Source: Pyrenochaeta sp. MPI-SDFR-AT-0127
Taxonomy: Eukaryota; Ascomycota; Dothideomycetes; Pleosporales; Cucurbitariaceae
DNA length: 64,000 bases
NCBI GenBank assembly: GCA_020747015.1
Contig: JAGTJM010000006.1
Coordinates: 248,001 to 312,000 of the forward strand
Direction: 5' to 3'
Part shown: positions 10,848 to 21,702 of the stretch, piece after piece
How the letters are laid out: every line of letters begins with the position of its first letter
How positions within the stretch are numbered: the first letter of the stretch is position 1
Notes under the pieces: model-generated
What the model was told of the DNA's origin: nothing
What the model saw: only the letters and a program-made list of their open reading frames with translations
Database searches by the model: none
Translations under genes and position numbers: made by a program

Positions 10848-12678
10848 TCAACCGCGCAAACCGCCTTGTGGATGGTTTGGACTCTGCCCTCGCTCTAAGG
10901 AGCCTCGGCCACGAGGCGCAACTGACTGCCTGTTGAAAGGAAAGGACTGACCAGGGGTGGGATACGCCTGACCACGGCCACGGGGAGGATTGGAGCTTCC
11001 TCTGCTACCTCCTCTCTGACCACGATAGCCACCACGTTGTGGGTTGCTCTGAATAGGAGTCGGTCTCCAATGCTTCATGAAGAAGTCTTTCCCAACCGCA
11101 TGCTGCATCCCTTCCATAGAGCGGACGGAAAGCGGACCTCCTTTCTCCTCACGTACCAGGACCACGGCTCGATTCGGCCTCCGCTCCCGCTTCAAGACGG
11201 CTCTTAATTGAGTTAGCAGGGTGACGAGTTTGCGAAGATTTTCTTGATTGTTTGCTTCCCAGTTCTTGATCCTATCTGTCGCGTCTTCGAGCTTCACACG
11301 GCGGATTACGCCAGTGTTCGACTCATACGGCCCCGTGAAAAGTAGCTTGGTCCTACCGAACCAGAGTTGATCTTGACATGCGACAGGACGAAACTTCTCA
11401 GGGTCGTACTTTTGCGTCTTCAACTCCACCATCTGAGCGGTCGGGACGATGTGCCCCTTTTGCAAGACTCGGATAGGAGCCCTGAAATCGAACTTGGGTC
11501 GCTCGGGTAGCCCACCGCTGACTGCATTCGCCTCAAATGGAGTGAGTTCGTCAGAAACGAGTCCATCGTCGTACGCATCTGCTTCAAAACGACAGACAAC
11601 ATTGATTGGACCCATGGGATACCTGATTGCGCGATAATGGCTCGTTGCGTCTTCCATGCCCTGCGCAGGCTGAGTGAAGAATTTCTCGAAGTTGCAGCCG
11701 TAACTTGCACCATCTGAAACCTTCCACCACCTCGACTCCTTTCGTACAATGATGAGTGTATTGAACACCAGATAAAGGTCCAATCTAAATGGCCCATTCG
11801 CCTTGCCCTGCACAAACTCAAGCAGTACCCGCAAATTGTTCCGGTCCGCTAACACGTCAATATCACTAAATTGGTAATTCGGGTTCATAACATTGAGCGC
11901 GTGGAACAAGGGTGAGTATGGGTCTCGAGGCTGGCGAGCGTAGTTGTAATCAGCATATTGGAAGCCACTGTCTCGCTCAAGAGTGTGCGGCAAAGCTGGT
12001 TGGTGCCACTTTGCAGGCTGTCCAGGGACTAGACAACATTAGCTGACGCAATCCCAAATGCAACAAAATTCTCTGCGCACCGAATATCGTGTTTGAGCCG
12101 TCTGTTGAAGCTTGCCAATTATAGCTGCACAGAAGTTCTGGGTCTTGATCCCACACCACCTGTTGTTGCACTGGAGTGAGGACATCGGCTTCAATGATTT
12201 GAAGAACCTCGCCTGCATCTCTTGCGACAGCAACGCCAAAACGTTCCATCTTCTTCTTCTGCTTCGCAGTCATTTCTTTTGGCGCTTCAAATTCATCTGC
12301 TCCATTTTCGAAATCAGTCGCCAAGTCATTTGACGCAGGCTCGTTAAACACTGGTGCAGTGGATGCTGGTGTATTATCTTGCAGCTCCTGCCAGTTTGAG
12401 CCCTTCAACGCGAGCCCGATCCTTGCTTCGAAAGACATGGCTATTGGGTCTACTGATTGAGCGGCTGGAGGTAATGTTGACGATGTAGCAGCTTCTGCAC
12501 CTTGGAGAGTGGTATCGTAATCCGACCTTTGATTCGCCGTGGTTGGCTCCTGATCTCTTGCCCGCTTTCGTCCATGATTGCGACCTCTCCTCGATGCTCT
12601 CCCATCGGAAGCTTTATTCAAAATGCATAAGTAAAGGAATCAAAAACCAAGTCTTCGAGAAAAACACCTACTGTTCAT
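10848..12678 (-). CDS. RAI1/DXO-like nuclease family protein (often misnamed GGPP synthetase)
   Basis: Three exons are proposed: 12678-12672 (7 nt, ATG AAC A), 12611-12081 and 12028-10848, giving 572 aa. The middle frame has no ATG near its 5' end, only a TTG, and the tiny exon has a good GTAGGT donor in the right phase; a start at an internal ATG (MSFEARIG...) is the alternative. The N-terminus is basic and disordered. The core opens with PRDPYSPLFHALNVMNP and carries FEADA (Glu328, Asp330) and VELKT (Glu381, Lys383). These acidic and E-x-K motifs match the PD-(D/E)xK-like centre of RAI1/DXO decapping and pyrophosphohydrolase enzymes. The C-terminus is an RGG/RG-rich tail typical of RNA-binding proteins. 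Fungal databases often label this family geranylgeranyl pyrophosphate synthetase, but no DDxxD prenyltransferase motif is seen. A role in RNA 5'-end processing is inferred. Confidence 0.8.
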
Positions 12679-14648
12679 GCTAGCAATAATCTTGGTTTAG
12701 TGCTCGAGTCTAGGGTGAGGCTAGCGTGCTAGGAGTGAGAGGATAAAATAATGTGTGAGATTACAGGAATTTTCGAATGGCCCAAAAATAGTAATAAGTG
12801 ATTCCTGTAGCTTCACAGGTTCTGACTGAGGATGGCATGAAATGTAGCGGTTGCCAGACGACTATAGAGCGCCTTGGAATCGAAGCTACAAAAGCTGCTA
12901 GAGATGTCTACTATGAGACGAACTGATTTTATTACAGCAAGTTCTCGAAGAATCAAAAGAAAACGTTGCTGCTGTCAAAGGGAAGGAGCCAAGTCACGCG
13001 ATGAGATTGCGAAAAGGGTCGCGCTAGCGCTCCATTCTGATTCGTCGCCAGTAGAGAGTTGAGAACTCATCCTAGCCTGCACAACGTCCACTCAACTTAT
13101 TGAACGGGAATGATCCTCGGCGTTCATATTTTCCTATTTTCCCACGGGAAAAGTAAAGCATCAGCGAGCTCCTCAACGCGATAAAAAAGTCACCAGCCTA
13201 TGTATACTAGGTCATGTCAGCAATCAAGCTGTCGTGGATGAAGAGGTTTCCTGCGCCTTTGTGGTGCTAGAATGAGAACGGGCAATGGAGAAGGAGAGGC
13301 GTGTAGGATACATAGACTACTGGAATTATTTGCTGCAGTTGGAGCATGATCGATTTATGTGTCTCGTGGACGGTGATGGGAGAAACAATCTATGGATGGG
13401 GTGGTGCGCAGCCATCAAGAGGCTCGGTCTGGGTCTATAGGAGGTTAAGACATTTGAAGATGGACATAAGAATGGAGCTCGGTATGTATAAAATCACTAA
13501 GGCTGCACTCGTACTGGAAGACATACTCTATTTGCTAGGACAGAAGATGGATGCATCAGAGTGTGCATCAATGTGTGGTATAGGTAAAATTTCAGATGTA
13601 CGCAGAGCTTGCTATAGCATCAACTTTGCAGAACTAATACTTCTATGATGCTTGACAATGTTGAGCACAATCGGTCTTTGTCAAGTTCTGAGACTTGCAT
13701 GAATCATGTGTATCCAAACCAGGAGCTGCTCATGGTCAAAGCCAATCGGGAAGTGGCGGCTCTGCGCGGCCGCACACTCTGCTGTCGGCAGCTTTCTTGG
13801 CTCCACCCCCAACCAACTCTCTCGAATCTGCAAAAACATCAGCAAAGTGGTCGCTAGTCACCAGAAGATGCTGCCTGCACAACGAAGCTGTGCTGCGGGT
13901 CTCCGCAAGCCCGTCCAAGCTGCCACGACAAGTGCGTACACAATGCGTCGGCGACAAATGGCAACAAGGCCGACGCAGGACGTGCAAAACACCAAGACAG
14001 GCTCATGCACAATGTCCTGGCGGCCTCCCTCATATCACCTCGCTGCAACCATGTCGTCACTGTCGCCGGTCGCAATAACTCGGCGCTGCTATTTGGTCTG
14101 AGGATTGGTTTCAGGGACAAAGCGCTTTGCTTGTTTCAAATTCCCGCCGTCGCCTCCAACCACCAGCAAATTGCCCTTCGTACACCAAAGTCTTGAGATC
14201 CCCCAAGGTCCACTCAGCGAGGCTGTGTCCCGCCGCGGGAGAGAGCGAACGCGCAATCACAGTGCTATCAAGACGCTCAATAAGAGTCCGCTGTGCCTGC
14301 TCCAGCCAGTTATTGGAAAGCCCCCTGAACCAAGGCTGGGCGCGCCGCTCCAAATTCGCAAACTGTAGCTTGGCTGGCTTGGACTCCGCAAATTCCTGCC
14401 TGCCCGCCAACGCTCATCGACTTGGCCTGCCAGACGATGAGGGTTGGCAGTTCCACATGTAGGACTCGGGGTGGCCAACTAATTTGGTGTCGCCTGCCTC
14501 AAATACTTTCTTTCCCTGATCCTGCTCGTCTCAATGCTTTTTGTTTGACCTCTTTCTGGCCATTTCTACTTACCCGTCACTCGTTAGACCCCCAATTGCG
14601 CTCTTCTAGTACTCTTTTAATTCGTCTTCCTTTCTTACCGTCGTAGTC
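12679..14648. other. 2-kb intergenic region, divergent promoters
   Basis: This stretch lies between the divergent RAI1-like and GH72 genes. Several overlapping open frames occur at about 13640-14460 in multiple frames on both strands, the pattern expected of GC-rich non-coding DNA, and none has a domain. The last 150 bases before the GH72 ATG are pyrimidine-rich. Confidence 0.45.
14500..14648 (+). promoter_or_regulatory. Pyrimidine-rich core promoter and 5' UTR of the GH72 gene
   Basis: A CT-rich tract (TTTCTTTCCCTGATCC, CTTTTTGTTTGACCTC and similar) runs up to the ATG at 14649. Such tracts mark transcription starts of strongly expressed fungal genes. No clear TATA box was seen. Confidence 0.35.
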
Positions 14649-16055
14649 ATGAAGGTCCTCGCCCTCTCCGTGCTGAGCGCCGTCATTGCTCCCGCCTTCG
14701 CAGGCGTAGCACCCCGTCAGTCCAAGGGAAAGCTTCCTGCCGTCACAGTCAAGGGCAATGCCTTTTTCGCGGGCAACAACCGATTCTATGTCCGAGGTGT
14801 TGCTTACCAGCCAGGTTTGTTATCCCATCATGTGTAGGCGGATGTTGCAGGTGCTGATACTCTTCCAGGTGGTGCATCTGGCGCACAGGATCCTTTGCTT
14901 GACATCCCAGGCTTGAAGCGCGATATTGCTAACTTCAAGTCGCTCGGAATCAACACGATCCGTATTTACACCATCGACAACTCGAAGAACCATGACGAGG
15001 GTATGAAGCTCCTTGACGATGCTGGTATCTACCTGGCTCTCGATGCCAACACCCCGGGGTACTCGCTCAACCGTGAAACTGGTGCCACCCTCCACCGCTC
15101 ATACAACGACGTATACCTCCAGTCCGTCTTTGCCACCATTGACGCGTTTGCCGACTACAACAATCTTCTTCTCTTCTTTTCTGGTAACGAGGTTATCAAT
15201 GAGAGGAACAACACCAATGCGGCTCCTTATATCAAGGCGGTTACCCGTGACATGAAGCAATACATCTCGAACAGGCACTCGCGTGTCATCCCAGTCGGAT
15301 ACTCCGCTGCCGACGTTGCCGAGAACATCGAGCAGCAAGCGCTTTACTTCAACTGTGGATCAGACGACGAGCGCGCTGATTTCTTCGCCTTTAACGACTA
15401 CTCGTGGTGTGACCCTTCCTCCTTCACTCGCTCTGGCTGGGATCAGAAGGTCAAGACATACAAGGACTACAGCAAGCCCATCTTCCTGTCCGAGTTTGGC
15501 TGCATCACCAACACGCGTGAGTGGGGCGAGATTGCCTCCCTGTACCATACCAACATGACCGGTGTCTACTCCGGTGGTCTCGTCTACGAGTACACTGTTG
15601 AGCCCAACGGTTATGGTCTTGTTGAGGTTGGCAGTGATGGCAAGATCACACCTAACAAGGACTTTGACCGCCTCAAGGCCGCTTACGACAAGACTGATAA
15701 CCCAAGTGGCGACGGAGGCTACAAGCAGAGCGGCTCTGCATCAAAGTGCCCCTCTGAGTCCGAGGAGTGGGAGGTGGATGGCACCGCGCTCCCTGCTATC
15801 CCCAAAGGCGCACAGAAGTTCATGACCGCCGGCGCTGGAACTGGACCTGGTCTCGGCGATGATAGTTCGCACTTTGCTGGTGAGCCAAGCGAGTCTACTG
15901 CTACTGCTGGATCTGGCAACCCAACCCGCACTCCCAATGGCAACTCCTCTGCGAGCGGCAACAGCCAGGGCGCTGCTGCTGCTGTTGACGTCCCCGTGCG
16001 ATTCATGGGTATGATCGCTGCGAGTGTTCTCTTTGGTGCTATGCTTCTATTTTAA
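14649..16055 (+). CDS. GPI-anchored 1,3-beta-glucanosyltransferase (GH72, GAS1/Gel family)
   Basis: Exons 14649-14814 and 14869-16055 (54-nt intron, GTTTGT...TTCCAG) give 450 aa. A signal peptide (residues 1-19, cleaved near AFAG) precedes the GH72 catalytic domain, which begins KLPAVTVKGNAFF. The two catalytic glutamates sit in FFSGNEV (Glu163, acid/base) and LSEFGC (Glu264, nucleophile), the same spacing as Gel1. The enzyme cleaves and rejoins beta-1,3-glucan chains at the outer plasma membrane and so elongates cell-wall glucan. No C-terminal Cys-rich CBM43/X8 module is present, so it belongs to the shorter Gel1-type subgroup. After a Ser/Gly/Thr-rich stretch, a hydrophobic C-terminus (MGMIAASVLFGAMLLF) after small residues is a GPI signal. 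Confidence 0.95.
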
Positions 16056-17013
16056 GGGAACAGAGCATGCTGGGTGGGTCACATGGAAGATTGACGAGCT
16101 GTGAATATCCGTAAGAAATAGATGTAGAACGAGGTTGTTTTCTTTGCTTCAGGTGTTCACTATGAGACCTGCCATCGTTCTGGCAAAAGCCAGCAGGTCC
16201 TTTCTTATACCAAGTCAGTCATTGCAGACATTGCAGGCGCATTCATTTTTCTTTGCCTTTCTGTAGTAATACATGGAATATCAGCAATGCTCCTACTGTC
16301 TGCTCGTTGATGCCGTCACTATGATTTTTGATGTCTTTGTTTCTTGTTTGGAGAACGGAATAGACGGCTCAACCGGGTAGTGTCTTCAGCACTAACTTCG
16401 TTATTATCACTGTTATATTTGGTAGGATCAGCGCCCCATAGCAAGGATTGTGTTCCGCTTCAAACGCAGATGCCTTGCGCCACAGCGCATTCTTTTCCAA
16501 GAGTTCACTACGACTGTCAGGGTGCGCGCAGCTTCGAAACTGTTGGAAAACCCACGTGTTAAGTCTTTTTTTCCCTATATTTCTACAAGTTTCGTACAAC
16601 AAAGAGAGCAGAGTGGTTTTCACAGAGCACTTAGGCTACTGCGGCCCCGCGTACACGCCCGTTAGACACCTTACCGAAATGGCACGACGAGGCACACTTC
16701 GCATGGTAATGTCACATGAGAAAGAGAGGCGCAGCATGCAAATGGGCTTACAAAGGCTCGTGACAATTGGTTCACCTCTTCTGTCAAACGCTGAACGCGT
16801 AAGCGCCAAACCATGTGAGCTCCTTCTGGTATTAGCCTTGCCGCGTTGCGACACGGCAATTTGGTTGCAAAGAAGACAATTAAGGCTCTAGTTGAGAGTC
16901 ACTTGTCGGACCTTCACTACATTGTTTACCTTATCGAGCAACCTCAAGATAAATCATCATCAGTCAAGGAACAGCCATTTATGCTGTAACCAGGCTGACG
17001 AATATAAGGACAT
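16056..17013. other. Intergenic region
   Basis: About 0.96 kb between two genes on the plus strand, with T-rich 3' UTR sequence after the GH72 stop. The open frames at 16344-16891 on both strands show no domain or coding pattern and were rejected. Confidence 0.4.
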
Positions 17014-18438
17014 ATGGCCAGGATACGGATTGTTCGCCAGCTACTACCCTACATAATAGGCATATTCTGTGTTCTCGGCGTCTTCACGACAGGAATCTTG
17101 TTTCGCCTCTTTTATGATAACTTGACTACGGAACAATTGCCCAGGTCCCGTTTCCTACCCAAAGACACAAGCCCTCTTCATGTTGCCTTCTCAAACCCAC
17201 AGGAGCCAGTACTTCCGGGGGCATCAGAAAGCCACAATAAAAAAAAGACAATTGGACTATCTCCCGTAGAGTGCCGTACCGAATTCCCGGCTCTCTTCGC
17301 TGAGATAGATCGCTCAGTGTCATTGCGAAAAGACATAGGGGACGTCGCCTCTGCAGACATTGATCTATCATGGAAGCAGAACGGAGCAGTGCGCGTCTTG
17401 ATTTGCAATCAAAAGGTGAGCTTCCCTTGCAAACAAGATGTTTGAACATTCCAAAAGATGTATAAGCTAACATTCCTCTATAGCTCTACGTTATTGAGGC
17501 CAAATTCGACGACAAAGGCTATCAGCGCCCACGCTTCCTGGCTACCCTCCATCAGCTCAATCGTGCTATAACATCGTCACCCTTCTCTATCCCTTGTATC
17601 GAATTCTCCTTTGTCGTAGACGACATACCTGATGAATCTCACACTCCTCACCCTATTTGGGCATTTTCACGACATGTCTCTCTTGACCGCGAAATATGGC
17701 CGATGCCAGACTTTGGCTACTGGTCATGGCCGCTTGAATTGGTGGGCGAGTATGGGCAAATCAGGTCTGAGATGATGACAAGAGAGGTAGATTGGGACAC
17801 GAAAGTTCCAAAGGTGTTTTGGCGAGGAGCCCTCAAAACTAACAAAGAGATTAGAGGTGCTCTGTTAGAGGCCACGAAAGGGAAAGAGTGGGCAGATGTG
17901 GAAGAAGTTACGTGGAAGAATCGAGATCATGTGAGTGACAAGAGTACAGCTCTGTCCATTACAGAGCACTGCAAGTACCAGTTTCTTGTGCACACTGAAG
18001 GTAAGAACGCCATTGACAATGTTCTTGTAAAGTAAATCTGACACTCTCATTCCAGGTCGAAGTTATTCCGGCCGAGGAAAATATCTGCTCAACTGCGCGT
18101 CCATTTTGATAACACACAGAGCCGACTGGATCGAGCCTCACTCGCACCTTTTCGTTTCCTCTGGGCCAGACCAAAATGTCGTCATGGTCGAACGCGATTT
18201 CTCCGACCTTGAAGAGAAAATGGAAGACCTCTTGCAGAATCCGCTGCGGGGAATGGCCATTGCGAACAACAGTGTAGCCACATTTCGCGACAAATACCTC
18301 ACACCAGCAGCGGAAACGTGTTACTGGAGACAACTCTTTCTCTCGTGGGCAAATGTGAGCTTCAGCCCGAATCCATGGGTGACTGACAAGGATTGGAACA
18401 GAAAGATCAGAGGGACACCTTTTGAAACTTTCGTGTAA
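17014..18438 (+). CDS. GT90/CAP10-type glycosyltransferase, type II membrane protein
   Basis: Three exons, 17014-17415, 17484-18000 and 18056-18438, give 433 aa; both introns have GTGAGC or GTAAGA donors and keep frame. One N-terminal transmembrane segment (about residues 9-32, LLPYIIGIFCVLGVFTTGIL) follows a short basic tail, so this is a type II Golgi or ER protein. The luminal part has CAP10/GT90 features: VPKVFWRGAL, a CKYQFLVHTEG...SYSGRGKYLL block, LITHRADWIEPH and FVSSGPDQNVVMVERDFSDL. Family members transfer xylose or glucose to protein or polysaccharide; Cryptococcus CAP10 acts in capsule formation. The donor and acceptor here are unknown. The chain ends FETFV, about where the family normally ends. 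Confidence 0.88.
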
Positions 18439-19240
18439 GTTAATGAAGCTAGGTTGTAGGGTGATTCTATTGGACTAATTTGCTGAATAGTGTTGAATCG
18501 CTTGATAAATGCTCTTGGTGGAAGGAATTCACGCATAGGTGTTGAGGAATCAGTATAATCTATGCTCGAGGACCGCTTCCTAAGCCTACTACTACATATT
18601 AGGGAGCTCAATTATATGCCTTTGCCAGATGCCCGGCGGCTTAAGCAGACTGATCCGGACCTGCAAGAAAATTGCATGGGCAGCTCGTTAGGCTTTGAAA
18701 AACGATACGAATTTTACCGCGGTCGGGAGTGATCACGAGAAAGTCAGTCACAAGTAGTTTGAGCTACGCTGCTGTTCGAATCAAAGAGCTTGAAGGGTTG
18801 CGTAGTATGAGCATGTCTGATTGGCCGAGCTTCTTAGCTCTAGGCTCCAGTTAGAAAAGGTACGGATGGTCCTTTGCAGGCTCAAGAGGGCGGAGAACAT
18901 TTATGAAATCATGTGAAATCAAACAATTAAATTCCAAAAGGCTCCCTTCCATTTCGCATCATAAATCATTTGCCTAGATAGCTCTCTACCCAGGCTCTAT
19001 GCACATTGGCAACGCCATTAATTATTGTGACCATCCGAGGCCCGTGCAATTGGCTGCTTGCACTGTGCCTTCCACAGTCGTGACTGCGATTCCCTTCTTC
19101 CACGCCCAGACATTGCAGCCTGTGAATGCGCACACATTCGAGAAGCTTCTCAGCACATTCAAGATACTTAAAAGCTTCCCACGTCTCCCATTACTTGCCC
19201 TTCGCAGCCATTCTTTTGAACCAGTTTCAAGTACCCCGCC
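18439..19240. other. Intergenic region
   Basis: 0.8 kb between the GT90 gene and SGT1. It holds the GT90 3' UTR and the SGT1 promoter. Open frames here overlap the SGT1 start in other frames and are shadows. Nothing else was seen. Confidence 0.4.
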
Positions 19241-20407
19241 ATGGATCACGCTCGCAAGGGCGACGCAGCTCTGAGCGCGAGCAAATACGACGAAGCTGTC
19301 CAGGCCTTCACCGACGCCATCGCCGTCAACCCGACAGCTGTGAAGTACTACATCAGCCGCTCTACAGCTTACCAACGCTCTACCAAATATCCTGAAGCCC
19401 TCGCCGACGCCGAGCTCGCAGTCGTCCTCGCACACAAACGCGGCGTACGTGAGCTCATCAAAGATGCTCAATTCCGACGCGCTCTCGCTCTATTCTTCCT
19501 CGAGAAGTATGGCGATGCCGAATACCTCTTCGGCATCGTCAAGGAACTCGACCCCAAGGATAAGATGCTCCCAATCTGGGAAATGAAGTTGGCAACAAAG
19601 CTCAAGAGCCTCCCAGACGACGATGAAAAGCGGAAGGTCACGGTCAAGAAAGTGCCTGATGTGGAAATGCCCAGCGCCCCGGCGCCCTCCAAGCCTGCTA
19701 AGAGCGAACCCGAAGTGTCGAATACGACAGAAACGTCGGCCGCGACTCCAAAACCTGTCGTGCCAACTCCTGCGAACAAGATCAAGATCGACTGGTACCA
19801 GAGCAACGATAGCGTGACCGTAAACATCCTCGCCAAGGGCGTACCAAAAGACTCGGCGACTGTCGACATGGAGAAAGACACGCTTTCCATATCCTTCCCG
19901 ATCAGCGGCTCGTCATCGGACTACAGCTATATGGTAGACCCTCTCTACGCCCCCATTGATCCCGCGCAATCGAAGTATCGAGTCACACCGAATAAAGTGG
20001 AGATTACATTGACTAAGGCTACACCGGGCGTGAAGTGGCACAACCTTGAAGGCGATCGTGAGGTCAAGGCCGACGATGAGAACAAGTCCAGCATTCCCTC
20101 TCATATTCTCACAGGTAAGAGCAAACAAGAGTCTGCTCCAGTGTACCCAACATCATCCAAGTCAGGCACCAAGAATTGGGACAAGCTGGCATTAGACGAA
20201 ATGGACGACAAGGACGAGATCGAAGGCGATGAAACATCTCACTTCTTCAAGAAGCTGTACAAAGACGCCACGGAGGAACAACAACGAGCAATGATGAAGA
20301 GCTACCAGGAGAGCGGTGGCACAGTCTTGAGTACCGACTGGAGTAACGTGGGCGGTAGGACCGTAGTCCCTGAGCCTCCTGAGGGCATGGAGGCTAGAAA
20401 ATACTAG
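19241..20407 (+). CDS. SGT1: SGT1, Hsp90 co-chaperone and SCF adaptor
   Basis: A single uninterrupted frame of 388 aa starts at an ATG in CCATGG context. The full SGT1 architecture is present: an N-terminal TPR region (residues 1 to about 115, beginning DHARKGDAALSASKYDEAVQ), an acidic/Pro-rich linker, a CS domain (about 178-275; KIKIDWYQSNDSVTVNILAK through VEITLTK...GVKWHNLEG), and a C-terminal SGS domain (NWDKLALDEMDD, FFKKLYKDATEEQQRAMMKS, STDWSNVGGRTV). SGT1 links Hsp90 to Skp1-cullin-F-box ligases, kinetochore assembly and stability of Cyr1- or NLR-type clients. A GGTAAG sequence at 20113 resembles a donor but lies in continuous coding sequence. Length and order are normal for fungi. 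Confidence 0.96.
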   Translation: MDHARKGDAALSASKYDEAVQAFTDAIAVNPTAVKYYISRSTAYQRSTKYPEALADAELAVVLAHKRGVRELIKDAQFRRALALFFLEKYGDAEYLFGIVKELDPKDKMLPIWEMKLATKLKSLPDDDEKRKVTVKKVPDVEMPSAPAPSKPAKSEPEVSNTTETSAATPKPVVPTPANKIKIDWYQSNDSVTVNILAKGVPKDSATVDMEKDTLSISFPISGSSSDYSYMVDPLYAPIDPAQSKYRVTPNKVEITLTKATPGVKWHNLEGDREVKADDENKSSIPSHILTGKSKQESAPVYPTSSKSGTKNWDKLALDEMDDKDEIEGDETSHFFKKLYKDATEEQQRAMMKSYQESGGTVLSTDWSNVGGRTVVPEPPEGMEARKY

Positions 20408-20510
20408 GTCCTGCCGTTTCTCGGTATTCTCGCTGCTCAACGGTCGCAAATTGTTTTTGCTGCATTTCGCAGACTGGATGAGATCTTCGACTAATTCCAA
20501 TCTCACATAG

Positions 20511-21050
20511 TACTTACTCCCAAACTCATTTCCCGATACGCCTCCGGAAACCCCGTGTGCTGCGCCGTCTACTCTCCCATACAACTCTGATCTACCTATC
20601 GCCATTCATAAATATACACATTACCCCAACAACAGCGAATATTGGACAGGAGACCTAGAAGCCGCTTACGAAGCAGAGGCCGATCGCCTCATGGCTCAAT
20701 GCGTTCTTGAAGATGTTCAAACAGATGCCACTGAACCATCACATCACCGTTCGAGTCAGTCTACTGTCTCGGACGATTCTAAGAGAACATTGGTCGCGGA
20801 CAGCGAGTATTCAACTGCAATATCGTCATACGAGTCCGAATCCCGTCGGCAGTCCCTGACAACTGAACTACCAAGTCCTCCACACGAATGTTTTCGCGGC
20901 AGTTTTTTTGGCTGCTTGGTGTGCGAGGTTCGGTGTGAACATGAAAACTTCGTACTCAAGTGTGGGATCTGCCTGGACATGCATTGCTCGCATGGCGAGA
21001 AGGTCCTTGGCGGAGACTGTGCTCCCTGTGAGATAAGACGGTGGCACTAG
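20511..21050 (+). CDS. Cys-rich small protein, probable terminal exon
   Basis: The frame is open from just after a stop/acceptor at 20508-20510 (CACATAG) to the stop at 21050, 179 sense codons. The first in-frame ATG is at 20691 (119 aa), but the upstream 60 codons (segments FPDTPPETPCAAPSTLP and NNSEYWTGDLEAAYEAEADR) read as ordinary protein, and GACTAATTCC plus CACATAG just before 20511 form a good branch site and acceptor. I therefore infer an intron here with an unidentified 5' exon. The middle is Ser/Thr-rich and disordered. The C-terminus has nine Cys and two His (CLVCEVRCEHENF, CGICLDMHCSHG, CAPC), resembling a small zinc-binding fold that I cannot name. It begins only about 100 bases after SGT1. 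Confidence 0.55.
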   Translation, partial: YLLPNSFPDTPPETPCAAPSTLPYNSDLPIAIHKYTHYPNNSEYWTGDLEAAYEAEADRLMAQCVLEDVQTDATEPSHHRSSQSTVSDDSKRTLVADSEYSTAISSYESESRRQSLTTELPSPPHECFRGSFFGCLVCEVRCEHENFVLKCGICLDMHCSHGEKVLGGDCAPCEIRRWH

Positions 21051-21702
21051 TGTTGAATTGTGAATAAGCAGGGCCCGTACGTGGTTTCTGTAAATTGATT
21101 TTCAGTCGGTATTAGCATTGCGAGGTGCTTCTGGATCACATATGGCGTTCTGGGGCCTACGGCTATGCATTTGTGCTCCGCTAGTAGTCACTAAATACAT
21201 GTTCATCGACCAGTGCGTACAAGGCAGATTTCGTGAAGAATGTACCTTGTGCTGAATAATTATGGTATGACCTAGACACCTTGAAGGGCCAGTGCATCAA
21301 GAGTGGCGATGATCAAGAAGAACATCTAGAATTCTAGACTGTGCTTGTCATCTCCAGTGTGGATTTCCCCTCTCGATCTGACTAATCCCGGCTCACCCAA
21401 AGCCTGAGCTGACAGTTGCGAGCCACGTGAAGACGTCATTCTAAGCAGACCAATGGCGGCATCGTTTTTCTGGCCTAATGCGCATAGGAATGCGATTATC
21501 TGCGCACACAACTAACATACAGACAGAACTCCCTGGGCTGGAAGTTGCATGAGCATTGTGGTCTGGATCGCAAATGTTCGCCGGCGCTCGACATATAAAG
21601 ACTGCTTGGGCACATTCGAATATATGTTTCTCATCACAGTTCAATCAAGGAGCGAGCGCGATCCAACGAATAAGATATACAAAACTAAACGGAATAAGAA
21701 CC
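21051..21702. other. Intergenic region with TATA-like element
   Basis: 0.65 kb before the questin-oxidase-like gene. CATATAAAG near 21592-21600, about 105 bases upstream of the ATG at 21703, is a plausible TATA element. No gene was supported. Confidence 0.4.

Noticed and set aside
13640..14462. Cluster of overlapping 60-130 codon frames
   Set aside because: Open frames on both strands in most phases at once show compositional bias, not coding; no signal peptide or motif.
20113..20120. Consensus donor ACAG|GTAAGA inside SGT1
   Set aside because: The frame is continuous through the SGS domain, and joining it to the acceptor at 20510 gives an early stop.
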